Shown: positions 52,882-60,889 of the stretch, piece after piece
Layout of the letters: every line of letters begins with the position of its first letter
How positions within the stretch are numbered: position 1 is the first letter of the stretch
DNA from: Megalonaias nervosa
Lineage: Eukaryota > Mollusca > Bivalvia > Unionida > Unionidae
Length of the DNA: 64,000 bases
Reading direction: 5' to 3'
Assembly: GCA_016617855.1 (NCBI GenBank)
Contig: JAECUM010011090.1
Coordinates: 1-64,000 of the forward strand
Notes under the pieces: generated by a model
Databases searched by the model: none
What the model saw: only the letters and a program-made list of their open reading frames with translations
Told to the model about the DNA's origin: nothing
Made by a program: the position numbers and the translations under genes

Positions 52882-53329
52882 CCCTCTTTTTTCGGCTGCT
52901 ATAAGTGTACTTTTTGCACAGAAGTGGTCGTATTCCGTCGGCGTATTCAAAATATTTAGTCACTAACTTGCACATCACACGTCGTTCAGAAGTTTCCTCT
53001 TCAACTAAGTTTACATTGTGTACAAGATTTTGGTAACCCTCTAACTCTTCTTCTGGAATTCGATGCAGTAAGTGTACCTGGTAGTAAAAATAATCACTAT
53101 CAGCAACACAATTCTTCTTGCTCACGAGTAGTTGATCAATGTCTGACCACTGGAACACTTTCATCAGAATCAATCCTCTTATAGCATTTAGGTACCAGTG
53201 GTTCCAACATCGGTGACGTAACGGATGCAATGATTCTTTTCTTTTCACTTGTATTTTGACGAACTCACGGTAAATGCATTCTCTCAATTCCACAGGCAAA
53301 GCACGAATGTTCTCTTGTAAAGTATCCAT
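52877..53329 (-). CDS. Unknown 150-residue helical protein
   Basis: I chose the ATG at 53329 (MDTLQENIRALPVEL), 11 bases after the preceding stop. The upstream in-frame start is TTG. 'LPVELRECIYREFVKIQ' resembles 'LPNELQEKIYKDIWQ' in the preceding protein, so the two are probably paralogues. That stretch is also reminiscent of the start of an F-box. No other domain is seen. Confidence 0.68.
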   Translation of the reverse strand: MDTLQENIRALPVELRECIYREFVKIQVKRKESLHPLRHRCWNHWYLNAIRGLILMKVFQWSDIDQLLVSKKNCVADSDYFYYQVHLLHRIPEEELEGYQNLVHNVNLVEEETSERRVMCKLVTKYFEYADGIRPLLCKKYTYSSRKKRV

Positions 53330-53340
53330 AACCCTGTCAG

Positions 53341-53730
53341 TCAAACACTTCTCCTAGAGCGAAAGTAATGAACGTAGTGGGTAATTTCTGACCACTGCCA
53401 TTCCAGGAAACGGTCAAGAATGTCAATAAAATCTTCAAATGTAAATGGTCTAAAGCGAAATAGTAGAACGAACGCACACTTGATCCAGATAAATCGGACT
53501 TGTTTGTTGACTTTGGTCAATTTCCTCTTATGAATTTCTCGACACAAATGTTCTACAGTCACTAATTGAGATTTGACTCTGGCAAGTCCCTGCCATATGT
53601 CCTTGTAGATCTTCTCTTGCAATTCGTTTGGTAATCTTTGAAGATTATTTTTTACATCGGGTTTAAATACTTGTCTAGGGATTGTCCAACGTTGGACTCC
53701 TAACTCCGTAGCTAGCTTTTTACACAACAT
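53341..53730 (-). CDS. Unknown 129-residue protein with F-box-like start
   Basis: 'LQRLPNELQEKIYKDIWQGL' at about residues 31-50 resembles the first helices of F-box domains (LP.EL...I), but the rest does not confirm it. A related stretch is in the next gene. It lies 12 bases after the BIR gene. Poxviruses and other DNA viruses use short F-box-like proteins to redirect ubiquitin ligases. A similar role here is speculation. Confidence 0.65.
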   Translation of the reverse strand: MLCKKLATELGVQRWTIPRQVFKPDVKNNLQRLPNELQEKIYKDIWQGLARVKSQLVTVEHLCREIHKRKLTKVNKQVRFIWIKCAFVLLFRFRPFTFEDFIDILDRFLEWQWSEITHYVHYFRSRRSV

Positions 53731-53742
53731 GGTAGGGTCACT

Positions 53743-54381
53743 TCAATGACGAGGTCCCACTAAAGGCAGGTAGTGACACTCTGGAGACCATCGAGCATGT
53801 TCCAGGTAAGCGCAATCTTTCTTCTCCCACTGGTGAAGTGAGACACCGCAACTGAAGCACTTGACTTTATCTCCTTCGCCCAAGTAGATAAATCCAGCTC
53901 TGGCTAATTCTTCGGGGGTAGGTCCTCCTAGATATTTTGGCCATTTTCCTTGGAAGGTTTGCAATCGACTTTCAAAATCACAGTATTCTGGCAAACGCAC
54001 AGGGAACGAATATTCGTCTTTCACAGGTTCATTTCGATGAGGGTACGGTGAAATCCTTAGGAGTTTGCTCAGTTTTACATGACATCCGTAGGGTGGTAGT
54101 CGCTTGGTTTCCTGTGGAGGTGGCCATCCACCATGAAAACCAGTAAAGTGAAAAGGTGTGCGATAACGAGTGGCATCGCTTTCACATCCGTCAGGTTTGA
54201 CACGTACAGCATCACTTTCCATGGTAGGCATGGTAGTAGAAGTAGTAGTTATAGCAAAGTTCCCATGATGATGTGGTACTGAATCACTAAGGTCATAGCG
54301 TACGGCATCCCTATCATCGCAAGGCACAGCATCGTACTTGAGTTTACTCTTACTGGATACTTGCTGTGTGAATGGATTCAT
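53743..54381 (-). CDS. BIR-domain (IAP-like) protein
   Basis: 212 residues. The C-terminal part (about 134-205) is a complete BIR domain: 'RLQTFQGKWP', 'PEELARAGFIYLG.GDKVKCFSCG', 'LHQWEKKDC' and 'EHARWSPEC', with zinc ligands Cys175, Cys178, His195 and Cys202. No RING follows. The N-terminal 80 residues contain repeated 'DAV/DATRY' motifs and are probably disordered. BIR proteins in baculoviruses, malacoherpesviruses and animals restrain apoptosis. Here the gene lies between PolB and small genes in a tight block, so it was captured from a host. Absent from P1 because of its deletion. Confidence 0.92.
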   Translation of the reverse strand: MNPFTQQVSSKSKLKYDAVPCDDRDAVRYDLSDSVPHHHGNFAITTTSTTMPTMESDAVRVKPDGCESDATRYRTPFHFTGFHGGWPPPQETKRLPPYGCHVKLSKLLRISPYPHRNEPVKDEYSFPVRLPEYCDFESRLQTFQGKWPKYLGGPTPEELARAGFIYLGEGDKVKCFSCGVSLHQWEKKDCAYLEHARWSPECHYLPLVGPRH

Positions 54382-54413
54382 CTTTCTCGCTTAGCAATGG
54401 TAGTCACAATGAA

Positions 54414-57400
54414 CTATCGACCTTGAACGTTGTCCCTTTTTATATGCTGACCAATATCGGCATGACCGTACGGTAAAGTGAAGTGGTTGGGAAGCCGAAC
54501 TCGCTTCTGGTACACGATTTGATAAACTTTTTCCAAGGGTCGACTGACGATTTGGTGTGTGGGTAAACGTACAATCTTGTGCGGTTCGTGGGTGGTCACT
54601 TTAAAGTTTCGATCCTGTCCAGACTGCAAGGCTTCTTTCAATATGCTAAAGTTCACCACTCGACTGGTGCGATAATTAAGAGTCAATCCTTTCACTTTAC
54701 ACTCCGTGTGCACATCTCCTTGATTGTTCCGGTATTCGTAGCCGTAATTTTTGGGACCGCCACTTGCAAAACTGAGAATCTTGTGGTCGGGATGCTCGTC
54801 CGTCCAGGCTCCTAAACGGTCTCCTTCGATGACAGGGTGAGGTTGACCCAGGCGATCAATGTAGATGCAACTGTCCGTGTCAAAATACAGCACACGATCT
54901 CCTAATAGTTCTAAAGCTTCGTACAGTTTTAAGCGAGCATGGGCTGTCACGTAGGCCGCAATGATGACATTTCCAAATTCGTCGGCTTCTACAAAGTCCA
55001 GTTCTTCTTCGTAATTGATTAAGAGCAAGTCCTCACGAACAACGTCCACGTGTTTCATGTATTTGGTTTTGTCGTGAATCATCTGCAAGTATCGGAAAGG
55101 TTCTGTCAAATACTCCGTCTTGGGTAAACACGGTCGTTGTGCCATTTTGCCCCACAAACAATTCAACATCACTTTGGCAAACGATCGCCTTCCTTCGTTT
55201 TTCTCGATGTGGTCTAAAGTGATGCCTTCCTGCTTCCAGTATTTCTCTTTGAACTTTGTTTGGTCGTCGGGAGTGTGACACCAGGAAGGATATCCGCTAG
55301 CTTCTTGTTTCAGTTTCAAAAAGGCATTCACGTAGTCTGCAAAAATGCCTTTTTGAGAATCGTCGCCCTTGTGGTATTTTTCTGTCTTGGGAAAGTGGTA
55401 AATTTCGTACACTTCTAACAGTTGGTATCCCAAGTCCAGAGCTTTAAACAATTCCACGCTGACCCACGTTCCCGTCAAGGCTCGTTCTTCCTGAGTGTGC
55501 TGACAAGGGTGGTCTTGGTTGCACGTTTCAGCACAAGTACGACACAAGGGAAACATCAGTTTTCCTTGGCAATGATGTGGTAAAACGGGATGGTACAAGT
55601 TCGTGGGAGGCAAGACTTTACACTTGATCAATCCTTCGTATTGTCGAATATTGTCCACGTCGATGTGTTCCGTCAGCAATTGTGGGTGCCCTGCGGGAAA
55701 GTGACAATATTTGCACACGTACGGATACAGAGAACACACGTCCAAGTATTTGATTTCTTCTCCTTTCTCCTCGTCGACTTGGTACAGCAAACAGGTGGCA
55801 TTCGTCCGTCCTCCGTACAAACTGTCCCGCGGGTTCAGAGGGTCCACCAGCTTGTAACTTTCCACGATGCGCTTAAACTCGGGATCGGTTTTCAATCGCT
55901 GATCGTACTCGTGTTCCCACATTTCCACTACTTGGTATCCTTGCTCTTCTAACTTCAAGCGTCGCTGACAAGTGGCCTGGTACAAGTCTTCCATGGTCCG
56001 TTGTAAAAACTGGTTTTTAGTGTCACGTTGAGGGTAGCAGATGGGACATCCGTGAAATAAGCACCCGTTAAACTCGTACACAATCTTGGGGTTTTCTAAG
56101 TCCCAGCCGTCTACCGAATACCTTCCGATGGTCTTTTCGCCTCCTCCGTTGCGAGCATGTTGGATCCATTTGTCTTCCTTCTCACACAAGTAATGTAACC
56201 AGCGTAGGGCTTTGACCGAGTATTGACGTTTGACAAAATTGGTCGTTTGAGGACTGATGACAGCTAGGGTGTTTTCGGGCATGAATCGTTGACGATACAC
56301 TAAGGAACACGCTTTGGCAATGGTACAAGCTTCTTTCAAAGGATCGATCCCTCCGTGTTCCATGAACAGTTCTCGAAATTTTCCACAGCAGCGACGTAAA
56401 ATGTCTACGTCGGAACGACAATATTTTAACATTTCTTCTTGAAAGTCAAAAGGGTCCGAAGCGTGAGTCTGGTACCATGCGTAGAAAGCTTCTCGTTGTT
56501 CGGTACGCATGTTGTCGGGGTCGTAGTAGTGAGCCTCAGGCAAATGGGGTAGAACGGCGTGTTGATTGGCTTCGGTATTGAAAAAGTGTGGAAAATAGCC
56601 TTTGGCCATTTCTGTCATGCCAAACGTTTTAGGCATGCGGCTCAAAGGCATAGCCAAGTAACTCATTGAATCTTTAAACTGTACTTGTCCCACTTGCATG
56701 GAAATGATTTTGACTCCGTTCAAAGTGACTTTCGGACGTTCGGTACTTTGTTCCGTATAGTATCTCAACAGAAATTGTCCATCGTATCCCGAGAAATTGT
56801 GAGCCATCACCGTGGCATGGCGATGACAATCTCCGTAACGTTCGATATCTTCTTGGCTCCACGTCTCGTCGATAGGGTTTAAGATCCATTGGGCAAAATC
56901 GGCCAGTGTGTTCGATCCCCGAAAGATTTTTTCACGTCCTCCAGGAATCTTGCTGCAGTAAGGGCAATGAGTCAAGATAGGCTCTTGGATGCACTTCTCG
57001 CACGCTCGGTGAGCCACGCAGAAATTAGGAATGTGAATGCCAGTCTCTTGCATGCATTCGAAATCGAAAAAGATGAAATTCCCTTTCTTCTTCTGGTCAT
57101 TCTCTTCTTCTTCTTCATGTTTGGAATGGTATTTTTGAATGTAGCATTGGTGTTCCAAGTCCACGGTTTGGCGACAAATGTGACATCGCTTCTTTCCTGA
57201 ACAGACGTGCGCCTTGGCATTGTTGGTACGTATGCCTTGTCCACAAGTAGGGCACAATCTCAAGAGCTGACAAGCACATTTCTGCTGTGAACCTTGCGTC
57301 TTTAGGTGTTGTTGGTAACAGGCAGGACTGACAAACGTGCGCTGACAAACAGAGCAATGCACTCGTTCTTGTCCTTCGTCCAGACAGGGTGTAGAAGCTA

Positions 57401-58499
57401 AACATCCTGAGCATTTCGATCCACAATGCTTGTGTTGCTCTCGATTGTTATAGCCATAGTCACATTTCTCACAGTAATAAGTGTATGACAGGAATGCAGT
57501 GATACTGGTAATGGCATCAAAATGTTCATCGTGATGATAGACGTGAATGTATTTTCCGTCTTTAAAATCTTGACCTCGAAACAACAGAGGTCCGCGCACT
57601 TCTTGAGGGTGAACTTTCAAGGTGTAACGTGGAGCCAAGACGTCTTGCAACTTTTGCATTTCAGGAATGCCACAGGGTGTGTCTTTAGCTAACCCCGCTT
57701 GCTGTAACAGGAGTTCTGCTTCTTTTCGTTGTTTGGCTCGGTCCGATTGTTGAATAGTTTTCCAGGCTCTTTTCCATTCTACCGTATCGTTCTTGTCGGC
57801 ATACGTTTGTCCCACCACGATGGCACGGGCTAAACACATCTTGTCTTTTGGATTGTTAATTTGGACGAGACTACGCTTGAGGTTACGCAAGTTGTCTACC
57901 AACATCAACTTTTTTTTACCTGTCCCTTGGGGAAGAGACACGTGGGTCATGTACAGTGTCGCTTTTCCGTCCGTGATGTGAAATTTGTCGTTGGATTGTT
58001 GTACGTGTTGAATCTTGTCCATGATTTTGGAAGGTGTCAATTCTGTTGGACTGCTAAACTCGATCCAAACGGGAGACTTCAAATTGTCGTGATGAATAGA
58101 AAGTCTCAAGCGATCGTCTTCTTTGGCTCGACATTGCCGTTTTAGTGTGGTTAACAAAGAATCCCACACATCGGTGATGAACCCTTCTGCTTTTTCCAAG
58201 GGTACGTCAGACTTGAAATCTTTAAATTTCACTGCGTACGTGTAGGCCGTGGTTCTAAATTTTCTGGAAGAGCGTTTGTCCGTCTCCCGAATATGGTAGT
58301 ACTTTTCAGGGTTTACGGGTGGTAATGGACTTTGATTTGGTGTAGACTCTTTAGGCTTCGATTCTGGTTCACTCATCTCATCTTCAAAATCGCTGGCATG
58401 AATTTGTGCCAAGACTTCAGCTACTGTGCGAGGCGATAAATCACGTTTCTGCCTCTTACTTTCTTCTTCTTTCTTTTCGAAATGATGCGATCGTTTCAT
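54414..58499 (-). CDS. Protein-primed type B DNA polymerase
   Basis: 1361 residues. A long N-terminal region contains many Cys/His pairs (about 342-452), probably several zinc fingers. The exonuclease has Exo I 'FFDFE' (477-481), Exo II 'HNFSGYDGQF' (567-576) and Exo III 'YCRSDVDIL' (693-701). The polymerase has motif A 'YLDVCSLYP' (918-926), motif B 'KVMLNCLWG' (1109-1117) and motif C 'YFDTDS' (1205-1210). A 'FNGCLFHGC' motif (810-818) lies between, as in other Polintons. It would copy the linear element from a terminal protein, whose gene I cannot point to. It has its own TATA box upstream and is not present in P1. Confidence 0.97.
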   Translation of the reverse strand: MKRSHHFEKKEEESKRQKRDLSPRTVAEVLAQIHASDFEDEMSEPESKPKESTPNQSPLPPVNPEKYYHIRETDKRSSRKFRTTAYTYAVKFKDFKSDVPLEKAEGFITDVWDSLLTTLKRQCRAKEDDRLRLSIHHDNLKSPVWIEFSSPTELTPSKIMDKIQHVQQSNDKFHITDGKATLYMTHVSLPQGTGKKKLMLVDNLRNLKRSLVQINNPKDKMCLARAIVVGQTYADKNDTVEWKRAWKTIQQSDRAKQRKEAELLLQQAGLAKDTPCGIPEMQKLQDVLAPRYTLKVHPQEVRGPLLFRGQDFKDGKYIHVYHHDEHFDAITSITAFLSYTYYCEKCDYGYNNREQHKHCGSKCSGCLASTPCLDEGQERVHCSVCQRTFVSPACYQQHLKTQGSQQKCACQLLRLCPTCGQGIRTNNAKAHVCSGKKRCHICRQTVDLEHQCYIQKYHSKHEEEEENDQKKKGNFIFFDFECMQETGIHIPNFCVAHRACEKCIQEPILTHCPYCSKIPGGREKIFRGSNTLADFAQWILNPIDETWSQEDIERYGDCHRHATVMAHNFSGYDGQFLLRYYTEQSTERPKVTLNGVKIISMQVGQVQFKDSMSYLAMPLSRMPKTFGMTEMAKGYFPHFFNTEANQHAVLPHLPEAHYYDPDNMRTEQREAFYAWYQTHASDPFDFQEEMLKYCRSDVDILRRCCGKFRELFMEHGGIDPLKEACTIAKACSLVYRQRFMPENTLAVISPQTTNFVKRQYSVKALRWLHYLCEKEDKWIQHARNGGGEKTIGRYSVDGWDLENPKIVYEFNGCLFHGCPICYPQRDTKNQFLQRTMEDLYQATCQRRLKLEEQGYQVVEMWEHEYDQRLKTDPEFKRIVESYKLVDPLNPRDSLYGGRTNATCLLYQVDEEKGEEIKYLDVCSLYPYVCKYCHFPAGHPQLLTEHIDVDNIRQYEGLIKCKVLPPTNLYHPVLPHHCQGKLMFPLCRTCAETCNQDHPCQHTQEERALTGTWVSVELFKALDLGYQLLEVYEIYHFPKTEKYHKGDDSQKGIFADYVNAFLKLKQEASGYPSWCHTPDDQTKFKEKYWKQEGITLDHIEKNEGRRSFAKVMLNCLWGKMAQRPCLPKTEYLTEPFRYLQMIHDKTKYMKHVDVVREDLLLINYEEELDFVEADEFGNVIIAAYVTAHARLKLYEALELLGDRVLYFDTDSCIYIDRLGQPHPVIEGDRLGAWTDEHPDHKILSFASGGPKNYGYEYRNNQGDVHTECKVKGLTLNYRTSRVVNFSILKEALQSGQDRNFKVTTHEPHKIVRLPTHQIVSRPLEKVYQIVYQKRVRLPNHFTLPYGHADIGQHIKRDNVQGR

Positions 58500-58633
58500 C
58501 TTGACGGCAAAAAGTCAAATGACTACCTGTGAAACACCATGAACCCCTATATATCTATGTCAGACCAGGGCATATATAAAGGGCTAGTGACTCCCCTCTC
58601 AGTATTCATTTCGCTCTCAAGCCGACCAGCACA
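58500..58633. promoter_or_regulatory. Divergent promoter of PolB and the zinc-knuckle gene
   Basis: TATATAAA (58573-58580) faces right and is followed by the Inr-like 'ctcagtattcatt'. A minus-strand 'atatatagg' (about 58,549-58,556) faces the PolB start. Both genes share only 134 bases. Confidence 0.68.
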
Positions 58634-59080
58634 ATGGAAGAACCCACACAGATCGAACTTCTGATTAGAGCATTGCGAGGTGTGATAAGAAAGTTTTCTT
58701 CAGACAAGCCGACGGACTACTCTCCTTCCTTTCGAGATAAAAGTCAAGATACTTGCTATATCTGTCAAAAGAAAGGGCATTGGGCTACAGAATGTCCAGA
58801 CCGTCAAAGAAGCAAGGCCAGTGTCAAAAGAAACAAAAGTCAAGATACCTGTTATCATTGTCAAGAGAAAGGACATTGGTCTTCAGAGTGCCCTAAGAAA
58901 CAACAGGAGCAGGAGAAGGAGGAAGAAGAAACAGAGGTAGCCTTGACAAAAGAAGAACCCAGACACGTTCAGAAAGAGAAGACAGAAAAGAAAAGAAGAC
59001 GAGAAAAATGTGAGGAAGAAGAAGACGAAGAAGAGGAAAAAAGTGTAAAAGTGAAGAAATTGAAAAAACAGAGAGAGTGA
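58634..59080 (+). CDS. CCHC zinc-knuckle protein
   Basis: 148 residues. Two retroviral-type CCHC knuckles: C41-C44-H49-C54 ('CYICQKKGHWATEC') and C73-C76-H81-C86 ('CYHCQEKGHWSSEC'), nearly identical to each other and so probably duplicated. The C-terminal half is a mixed Glu/Lys-rich stretch. Such knuckles bind single-stranded nucleic acid. A role as single-strand binding protein in replication would fit the shared promoter with PolB, but is inferred. Unlike the outer genes no histone-type stem-loop follows, and I see no perfect AATAAA. Confidence 0.88.
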   Translation: MEEPTQIELLIRALRGVIRKFSSDKPTDYSPSFRDKSQDTCYICQKKGHWATECPDRQRSKASVKRNKSQDTCYHCQEKGHWSSECPKKQQEQEKEEEETEVALTKEEPRHVQKEKTEKKRRREKCEEEEDEEEEKSVKVKKLKKQRE

Positions 59081-59320
59081 AAGAAAAAAGAGACAGAAGA
59101 AATCTATGAACTTTTTTAAAAGTGTTGTGTTGTGTTATGTTGTGATATTGAATTGTAAAAAATTTGTAACAGAATAGACCAAACTGAAAAAACGTAAGTG
59201 TCTCTTGGTTTTCATTATTTAGAAATAATAAGGACCTACACTCATACACTCACAACACGTACATCATAGGGTTAAAGAAGGGAATTTGAGTTTTAATTGA
59301 TTTTGGCAAAATGAATAGTC

Positions 59321-59358
59321 ACTCTTTTCGAGAGTATTGGGTAGCCCTGAAAAGGACT
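59321..59358 (-). promoter_or_regulatory. Histone-type 3' stem-loop and downstream element of the 212-residue gene
   Basis: On the minus strand AGTCCT-TTTC-AGGGCT (59358-59343), with one G-U pair, is followed by ACCCA and, 12 bases on, CGAAAAGAGT. It begins 31 bases after the stop. Confidence 0.86.
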
Positions 59359-59389
59359 GTTGAGTGTTTGTTTTTTCCTTAGAACAAAC

Positions 59390-60028
59390 TCAGGAACGAG
59401 AATCAATTCGCTTTAACTGTCTTAAGCCTTTGCCACGGCCAAGGCCTACTTGTGGACTTGCTCCTGTCAATGATTTAGTAGATATCACTAGGGGTGGTAT
59501 CTGTGGTGTAGTCACAGGGTTAGGTTGTTTGGCTCGGGAAGGTCTTTTTCTCTTGGGTCGTAATAAAGAAGTCTGATACATTTGTTTCAGACTTCTTAAC
59601 TCGGCCAAAATGTCCAAGAGTACCGTGACCGTTTGACTTTCGCTGTTCTCCTTCTCTCCTAGACTTTGTTTCTTCTCTACTGCTTCTTCTTCCTGTTGTT
59701 TCCTTCTTGCCTCTTCTTCTTCTTCTCGCTGTTTCTGTTCAAGAAGAAATGCTTGCTCTGCTTCTTTCTGCTGCTGTAAAAATTTCTCCAATTCTTCTCT
59801 CTGTCTTTGTTTAAAATCGTCGACACGTGGTAATGAAGGAGAAAGTGGCGAAGGTACTGGTACCGGAACAAATTCTTGGGAAGAAGATAAAAAATCCACT
59901 AAATCCCAGTTGAAATCAACCTCTTCGGGAAGTAGCACTGTGTTCACTTTGGTAGCTGCTGCTGTACCATTACTTCTCGTCTCCACAGCCGGTGCACCCC
60001 AATTCATTGTCTTCTTAGGTTCCGTCAT
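59390..60028 (-). CDS. Unknown 212-residue coiled-coil protein
   Basis: Starts MTEPKKTMNWGAPAV. Residues 75-125 are a long Gln/Glu/Arg helix (coiled coil). Residues 140-155 include a second short helix ('LDILAELRSLKQMY'), and the end is basic. No family recognised. It shares a 235-base divergent promoter with the 84-residue gene. In P1 the homologue is frameshifted. The 3' end uses the histone-type signal. Confidence 0.8.
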   Translation of the reverse strand: MTEPKKTMNWGAPAVETRSNGTAAATKVNTVLLPEEVDFNWDLVDFLSSSQEFVPVPVPSPLSPSLPRVDDFKQRQREELEKFLQQQKEAEQAFLLEQKQREEEEEARRKQQEEEAVEKKQSLGEKENSESQTVTVLLDILAELRSLKQMYQTSLLRPKRKRPSRAKQPNPVTTPQIPPLVISTKSLTGASPQVGLGRGKGLRQLKRIDSRS

Positions 60029-60263
60029 GTTTCACAAAACACTACCGCATCGATTCACTGCGCACAGACGCTAGTGTGCCTATATAGGAAATGTGACGTC
60101 ACAGGTAGCTCTCTTCGGATTGGAAGACAGACTCCGCGAAGTGACTGAATTTTGTAACGCGTGTTGGGATTGGTGAACCCTTTCAATCCGTTTCGATCCG
60201 GTCTTCCACTATAAATAAACGCGGTTCACTTCATTCCCTTCACCTGTTCTCGTCACAGAGAAG
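60029..60263. promoter_or_regulatory. Divergent promoter of the two right-end accessory genes
   Basis: Minus-strand TATATA (60087-60081) precedes 'gcgcagtgaatcgatgcg' before the 212-residue gene. Plus-strand TATAAATA (60210-60217) precedes the Inr-like 'cttcattcc' before the 84-residue gene. The middle has 'tgacgtca' (about 60,091-60,100), a CRE/ATF-like palindrome. P1 conserves the whole segment at 28,176-28,406, including the tgacgtca. Confidence 0.68.
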
Positions 60264-60518
60264 ATGTTGATCGACGTAGAATCCTCTACTTTGGTATCCT
60301 CAATGCTGTTCCGTACAGACTTACCCATGTATGTGAAAACAAAATGGACTGTCATCCGGATCACTGGTGCCACTCTTTGGAAAAGAAGATGTTATGTGGA
60401 AAGACAAGGCTGTCTTAAGCGGACTCTCATCTACGGACCAGAAGTGAGACACAGCTTAAGACAAACTTTGAGAAATTTGAGGAAGATAAGAAGACCTATG
60501 CGATGTCCTGTATGTTAA
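60264..60518 (+). CDS. Unknown 84-residue basic protein, rightmost gene of P2
   Basis: Starts MLIDVESSTLVSSM, ends with a Cys pair (RPMRCPVC). Basic C-terminal half. No family recognised. It reads outward to the right end, mirroring the 194-residue gene at the left end, and both stop just inside the terminal repeat, which supplies the same histone-type 3' signal to both. P1 has a frameshifted version with the end conserved. Confidence 0.78.
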   Translation: MLIDVESSTLVSSMLFRTDLPMYVKTKWTVIRITGATLWKRRCYVERQGCLKRTLIYGPEVRHSLRQTLRNLRKIRRPMRCPVC

Positions 60519-60550
60519 CAGAATAGTGTTAACATCACATATCAAACAAC

Positions 60551-60589
60551 GGCCCTTTTCAGGGCCACTTCCAATACCTCGAAAAGATC
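60551..60589 (+). promoter_or_regulatory. Histone-type 3' stem-loop and downstream element of the 84-residue gene
   Basis: GGCCCT-TTTC-AGGGCC (60551-60566) is followed by ACTTCC and, 13 bases on, CGAAAAGATC (60580-60589). It begins 32 bases after the stop, at the inner edge of the right terminal repeat. Confidence 0.86.
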
Positions 60590-60852
60590 TTAATTTTCAT
60601 TTGGTCTCCCCCTAAACGAATATATATATATATATATATAAAACCCTTCGCTTATCGCTCTACAAACCCCCAGTCTCCTAGTCACCGCTCTACACAAATT
60701 TCCATTGACGCTATACAGGCCCAGGGTGTTGACCTACTTTCTTGACGCTATACTGGCCCAGGGTGTTGACCTACTTTTTTGACGCTATACTGGCCCAGGG
60801 GGGGTCTGTAATGCTAATTCCCATTGACGCCACGGTAACCCACTATACTACT
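60551..60852. repeat. P2 right terminal inverted repeat
   Basis: Inverse of 39,703-40,033, with few substitutions and lacking about 28 bases near 60,646. It contains the same 36-bp subrepeats ('ttgacgctatactggccc' in this orientation). Confidence 0.93.
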
Positions 60853-60889
60853 AACATCACATACATACTGAAGTGTGACTTTTAATATA

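Larger units (their letters stand above)
39703..60852 (-). mobile_element. P2: complete Polinton (Maverick) DNA transposon
   Basis: Inverted terminal repeats starting AGTAGTATAGTGGG enclose 21 kb with the full Polinton set: PolB, RVE integrase with chromodomain, FtsK/A32-type ATPase, adenain-like protease, major and minor capsid proteins, and accessory genes. All frames are open and none needs an intron. Most genes are on the minus strand. The zinc-knuckle gene and the 84-residue gene are on the plus strand. A 6-bp target duplication is not visible (left flank aaagta, right flank aacatc), and the two flanks belong to different retroelements. Capsid genes plus protein-primed polymerase suggest that the element could form particles. 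This is known or proposed for the family, not shown here. Confidence 0.96.
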
